Below, in pieces: positions 58,814-64,000 of a stretch of DNA of 64,000 bases. Each line of letters begins with the position of its first letter. Position 1 is the stretch's first letter. A program made the translations under genes and the position numbers. The notes beneath the pieces were generated by a model. That model did no database searches. It was given only the letters and a program-made list of their open reading frames with translations, and had not been told where the DNA came from. The DNA comes from Theristus sp. LFF4_11 (taxonomy: Eukaryota > Nematoda > Chromadorea > Monhysterida > Xyalidae): contig JASANC010001689.1 in NCBI GenBank assembly GCA_030248135.1, positions 1-64,000 on the forward strand. The letters are read 5' to 3'.

Positions 58814-60050
58814 AATTCGAGTGGAGGCAGAATAAATTTGATTCAACGATCACACGATTTGATTTAGTTGCTTGTTGACTGTTGACACCTAACTTAACTA
58901 ATCGGGTCATTCAATTCGATTTGAATATCAAGCAGTTGCGTTTAGAAAAAAGCAGATAAAAAATCTCCCACCAGACTACATCAAACATTTTTTATAAACT
59001 TATGGATTTTTATTTGCACAGCTAACAGCACGTGGGCGGCAAAAAAAATATCCAAAGCGTTATCACAAAAGACGGTTGCTGACGCAATAATAGTGCTTTT
59101 GTCATTCGACAAAACTTTACACCACATGACGAAATGAATCTGCCCCATTGCTTCATGTATTTGTCGCATGGAAACTGTCCAATTTTCCCACGCCTGGATT
59201 AGCGCGCGATAAAATCCAGCGAGCATGACAGCGTCCACTTCGATGGCATTTAATGCAGCAGAAACAAAAAGCGTGAGAAAGTACGAAATTGTAATTTGAG
59301 TGAGAGGGGTCAATTTGCAAACTTTTGTCACACGAACGAATTTCATAAAGCGCAATTGTTTTATAATGTCCTTTGGTTTTTATTGACTTTTCATGCTCAC
59401 TTTTTCATGGAACATAGTTTTTATGATTGGACACCCACGTTGGCTTTCTCGTGCTTACCTACAGAACCTCTACCTGTGGCATATCATGTCATTAAAATCA
59501 ATATTTTTTGCAGCACTTCAATTCGCTTGGTCTGCTATAATTTCTTTTCACTCAACAAAGACTGAAAATTTCGTTCAATTTTCAACTATAAAATTTGCTT
59601 TTCAACACTTTCATTTCATTTTGCTTTTCTACCAAATGTTTGTTGTGGGAAAAACCATTTGGCTTCTGACCAAGATGAGTCAGAAAAAAATTCCCTTCCA
59701 CAAGCACGCCAGTGTCGGACAGAAACTGGATGGTTACACAAGAGCAAAGCACACACACGTTCGCTCTTCTCGCGCGCCAGCTAGCTAGCTAACAGCACCC
59801 GTTAACAGCCGCAGGCCAGCAGCGTTTTCTTTCTGAGCTTTATAGTGCGCTTACGCAGCAGCAGTTAGCTTTACTGTGCAGCGCTTCAGTCTGCGACTCT
59901 TCAAGTGAAACGAAAAACTAGACCAAAAGGTTAGATTTTTCACATTTTAGTCGTCTGAAACATCACAAAAGTTGCTCTTTTTCAGACCACTGAATTCCAG
60001 ACAGTATTTCAAGTTGCTCAATAGCACCAGTTTGGAATCAAAGAAACCCG
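58814..60050. other. Intergenic region and 5' leader of the glutaminase gene
   Basis: Probable 5' noncoding exon sequence from 59986 (after TTTTTCAG) to the ATG at 60051; an upstream noncoding exon may lie near 59790-59930. A 124-codon minus-strand ORF at 58981-59355 has no recognisable domain and is probably chance. Confidence 0.5.
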
Positions 60051-63000
60051 ATGCCAAAGCAACAGTCCAAGGACGATTCCAGCGTGGTGCGCCCGCAGCC
60101 CGGCGCCAGTTTCCCTCGGCCACCCTCGATTCCGGGACGCATTCGCATGCACAGCAGTGGACAGCAGCACAGACTGAGGTGAGAGAGTTTCTTTTCGTTT
60201 TTAGTTGCCAATTTTTTTTCTACACTTGACAAGATAAGTAGTTTGGTGATTGAACACTATTTTATCCACTGAAAAACTCAGATCGGAAAGCGCTTTTTTT
60301 CATCTTGTGCACAGTAATGTCTCCGAACAAGGGTTGGTGTTTTATTTTAATTAGTTCGTCTGCTCAGCTTCAACAAATTGCATTATCTGCATTTCTGAAT
60401 TTCCAATACATCAGATGCTCTGTTTTTCAAGAACCCCTGCCCCTGCACAATTTCAGTGCGGGCACTTTTTGCTGTCATCGCAGTCCGTTTAGTTTCAAAG
60501 CTGCGGTGTTTCGACAGAAACTTATCAAAAGCACGCGATATGTGACAGTTTTTCATCAAGTAACGAAGTCATCCATGTTCAAAAAAGTATGGTAAGCCCA
60601 TTTTAGAATGGTGGTGCTCATCAGTTTTCTGCTGGTCTGCGCAATACGCATTGCCACTCAAGAGTCACATGCACAAGAAGAAGAACAAAAACATGAGATT
60701 AATTTCCACTCAAGAAAAAAGGCTCAAGCCAAAGCTCATGTCGTGCTCCATATCCATTATATCCTATAAGAGCGGCACCTCAATGTTGTACGTTTTGCAA
60801 CGCTCCCATAGTTAGCATAGCGGTCGGAGTCTTGCTGAAGCTTATTGATTCTTTGTATGCATTTTGTCATTTGAGGCACACTAAGCCCGGCGTATGGCAA
60901 TGCCTGCACAATATCGGCCGCTGAGTTGTTGTGTCTAACTGCCAATAGTTTCCCATCGCACTTTTAGGCAGCCATGCGGTTGACACATGGTGGGTCTTTA
61001 GATTCTGGCCGGTTAAATGGCTAGTTTATTATTGTCCCGCTGTGCCGGTCAATAAAAGTTATTTCCGTTATTATTTCCGTTTATTTATGCATTTGAAGAA
61101 AAGATTCCGTCAGAACACTCCAGTTCAGCTGCATTTTGTCTGTTTTTTTCAGTACACCAACTCTTGAAAAAAAGATCTTGCACCAAAAGCTTGAACTGAA
61201 CTTGCAATTTAACGATTATTACTGAAGTAGTTCAACTTTATAAATCAGCTACATTCGTGAGGCAGGATTTTTAACGTTAATGGAACACATCTTTTTTGGC
61301 CAAAGACTACTCTCACGATGTGATCACAGAATTGCTCCGCATCTCGCATGTATAGCTCCAGCACGGATACAGTTTTTGTTGGTACAAGGTTAGTGAAGCA
61401 GTGATTTTTTGTTCAATTTAAGTATCTGAAGCACTGAGGATATTGACGGTAAGCATTCACTTACAAAGCACACTCTTTTTCTGTTATGTTTCCCTGTGTT
61501 CCTCCGTTATGATGATCAAATCAAAAGACTGCGCATAAAATAAGCAGCCCGACGCTGATGAAACCCTTCATGATTCTAAACGAAGTTGGTCGTTTTATTC
61601 ACTCAGAGTTTCGAATTTATCCACTCTCAATGCGATAGAACAGCGCAGTGTCAGTAGCATGCTGTAAAAGTTGAGCTATTCGACATCTCATTTTTTCGAA
61701 AAAAGCATATAGCTATAAACAAGCATAACTTTGAAAATTTCTTATTTTCTCGCTGACACAGTTTTACCCGAATTTAAAAAAAGCGATGGGCAAAATGCCA
61801 TTCAGGCAAAAAAGACCGACAATAACAAGCGGGCTTGCTGCGAAGTAACAATAAAAGATAAATAGACCGTCTGCAAATGATAGAGCAAAGCCAGAAGCAT
61901 AAATAAGCTGGACTCGGCACCAGCGCCATCATGTGGCAAGCAGCTCACATTGCTGATGCCGAAAATGTTGTTTTATTTTATCTGGCATCTATGCTTTTCA
62001 ATGTTTTCATATAAAAACAAATACAGGCATCCTAGTTGCTTCAGCATTCTGTCTGCAGTTACTCTGACTTGGATTCTCTGTTCCCCTTCCGCCTAAGTTC
62101 ATGTCGGAATGTGAAATGGCTTTCTTGTTGTATTTGCTCGCTTTTGTTTCACGACAAGCTGTTGGAGCAAAAGACTAAATTCTCTTTTTCAGCTCGTTGT
62201 CAGTTTTCATAATTTTGCATTTTTTAATTCAAATTTCTTCTCAGAGGCACGGCAGGTGACATGTCGGACGACCACCGCCAGCCAGGCCGCCATTTCTCGT
62301 CAACTTGCGTCTCGCCAACACCATCGGTGCAAAATGTCGAAGAGACAATCTTTGAGTTGTTCAAGGATGGCGAAATGTTTGACGTGGTCAGGTTTCTTAA
62401 GGTGAGGAAAACTTTTGGTTTAAAAGAGCCGAAGCGTTGTTCCTTCGGATTTCGAATTTGCAATGCTTTTGAATGTTTATTTTGACCTTCAGGCACTACA
62501 CGAAACGGGACTTCGTTGCGAGACTGACCCAAGGTTCGCGGAAATGATGGCGCATCTGAGATGCACGGCGCCCACTGGCGATGCTTGCACGGATTCTACA
62601 GAATTGAAAAACTATCTTGAAAGGGACAAATTTAAAATGTCAGTGCCGGTTTTTTTGTCAAAACGTTATAATGGTATCGTTATTTTGTTTATCAATCAAC
62701 CATTTCTCCGCAGGTCAATACAGCCATCGATACAAGTGGTGACGAAAGCCCTGCAAAACCAATTCGTGATTCCCGAGTGGATGACTTTCCATGAGCAAAT
62801 CAAAGAAATCTATACGCAGTGTGCGAACATGAAAACTTGCGGCCAGGTAATGGTGCGCCGAGAAACTCTTGCTTAACTTTAGATGCTACTATCACGTTTC
62901 ATAGATTTACATACACTGCATACTAACTGTTTTCGTCTCACAACCTCAGTTAAAAGCTGTCTGGATAAAACATGTCGAACGTTGTTTTTCACTAACATAA

Positions 63001-64000
63001 TGCCACCATACTTTTGTAGAACATTCCTCTGCTTTTATATTGAGTGCTCACGTGTAACACAGCCGCAGCGGTGCGCCAAGTTTGTCAAGTGTTTTTTTCT
63101 GAATTTTAAATTAATTTGCGTTCTCTTTGTTTTGTGCCAATTTCTGGCCCATGTCGGACAGGTGGCTTCGTACATACCACAGTTGAGCCGAGTTAATCCG
63201 AATCTTTTTGGACTGTCAATCTGCACCGTCGACGGACAACGGTAAGAACAAATATATTATTTTTTAGTTTTCTCATACATATTGCGCAACAGTACTTCTG
63301 TTTCGCGCAACATCCTTCACTGTTATTTTTACTTTTACAGTTATCTGTGAAGCATAAGTTAATCCAACACAGAAGAGAAGGCTTCAGATGTTCTTTGAAT
63401 GAATGTCAGGCTATCGCTTGGCGATTGCAAGGTGCCGTTCTGTCTGCAGTCTGTCAGCAAGGCGTTCATGTATGCGATTGCGTTGAACAACAACGGCGCC
63501 GACCTAGTGCACAGTCATGTCGGCACCGAACCGTCCGGTCGGAGTGTGAACGAAATCTGTCTGGATGATAATAGTTCGTCAAGTTTTTATTACAATCAAT
63601 AAGTTTGATCTGAAATCGTAAATTGATTACTTCGCGTGATTTGAAAAACCAAAACAAGGTTCATTGACTTCTCGTCACTTTCACACACTTTCAGACCGTC
63701 CGCACAATCCGATGGTGAATGCGGGGGCGTTGGTGATTGCGTCCATCCTGAGGAGAGGCCTCGCACTATCCGAGCGCTTCGACTTTGTGCGTGTGGTAAA
63801 ACTGCTCACCTGTGTAGCGTATTGTTTTGCTTTGCAGCGATTGTGCACTATATTTTTAAAAGATATCTTGTATTATTTACAAGCTGGTGCTGCTCTATTT
63901 ACACTTATGAATTTATCGTTCCCTATCCACAAATTTTCAGATGATGTCCCAGTTTCAAAAACTGGCTGGAGGCGAACATGTCGGTTTTAATAACTCCATG
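60051..64000 (+). CDS. GLS: Glutaminase (kidney/liver type), partial at 3' end
   Basis: Hydrolyses glutamine to glutamate and ammonia, normally in mitochondria. Exons: 60051-60178, 62245-62401, 62493-62638, 62714-62846, 63162-63241, 63410-63573, 63695-63786, 63941 to the window end; all phases agree. N-terminal region Ser/Pro/Arg-rich; then [20 protein letters not shown] and [14 protein letters not shown], the EF-hand-like N-terminal domain of animal glutaminases; [42 protein letters not shown]; the catalytic Ser-x-x-Lys in [34 protein letters not shown]; and [11 protein letters not shown] at the edge. The ATG was chosen as the first in-frame Met of the coding exon; a longer mitochondrial leader on an upstream exon is possible. 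Remaining catalytic residues and the ankyrin tail lie beyond the window. Confidence 0.93.
60179..62244. other. First coding intron of the glutaminase gene
   Basis: 2.1 kb, AT-rich, without a recognised exon, RNA gene or mobile element. Confidence 0.6.

Noticed and set aside
58981..59355. 124-codon minus-strand ORF with hydrophobic stretches
   Set aside because: No domain, no splice partners and AT-rich codon use; probably chance.

Overview
This window looks like intron-rich animal nuclear DNA, most likely from a nematode or close relative. No RNA evidence was available. Exons are short (46-485 nt). Nearly all introns end in a T-rich TTTCAG-type acceptor. Coding capacity sits in exons spread over 2-12 kb genes, and intergenic and intronic DNA is AT-rich and full of young transposable elements. 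The gelsolin protein has four repeats, the architecture known for C. elegans GSNL-1, which supports a nematode. No bacterial operons, rRNA or CRISPR arrays are visible. Exon limits were chosen by GT/AG sites, continuous reading phase and family alignment from memory.

Layout. 1-12166 (+): 3' half of an ABCC/MRP transporter, with five tandem alternative copies of one 52-codon exon encoding two helices of TMD2, followed by constant exons and a complete NBD2. Its introns host a Ginger-like transposon, a hAT-like transposon and a tRNA-derived SINE. 14591-26587 (-): a complete ZIP13-like (SLC39A13) zinc transporter split by a 9.2-kb intron that carries two head-to-tail Helitrons, a small LTR-like element with identical repeats and a second copy of the hAT-like element. 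26860-30352: a gene-free block of nested TAGGGTTGTT-type elements and long G/C runs. 30453-39031 (+): four-repeat gelsolin with a second tandem pair of interchangeable exons. 39974-41432 (+): small secreted Cys-rich protein. 42369-47381 (+): acid sphingomyelinase. 47505-49508 (-): GH28 polygalacturonase-like gene, convergent with the sphingomyelinase, with one homopolymer frameshift and altered catalytic residues. 50756-54791 (+): type I membrane protein with a DSL-like module. 56167-58813 (+): secreted lipocalin-like protein. 60051-64000 (+): 5' half of glutaminase, cut by the window end.

The genes do not form a pathway; they are separate housekeeping and cell-surface functions. The shared theme is exon duplication (MRP and gelsolin) and heavy recent colonisation of introns by transposons. 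The most interesting system is the MRP exon array: one transporter locus apparently able to swap the TM14-TM15 segment of its substrate cavity by alternative splicing.
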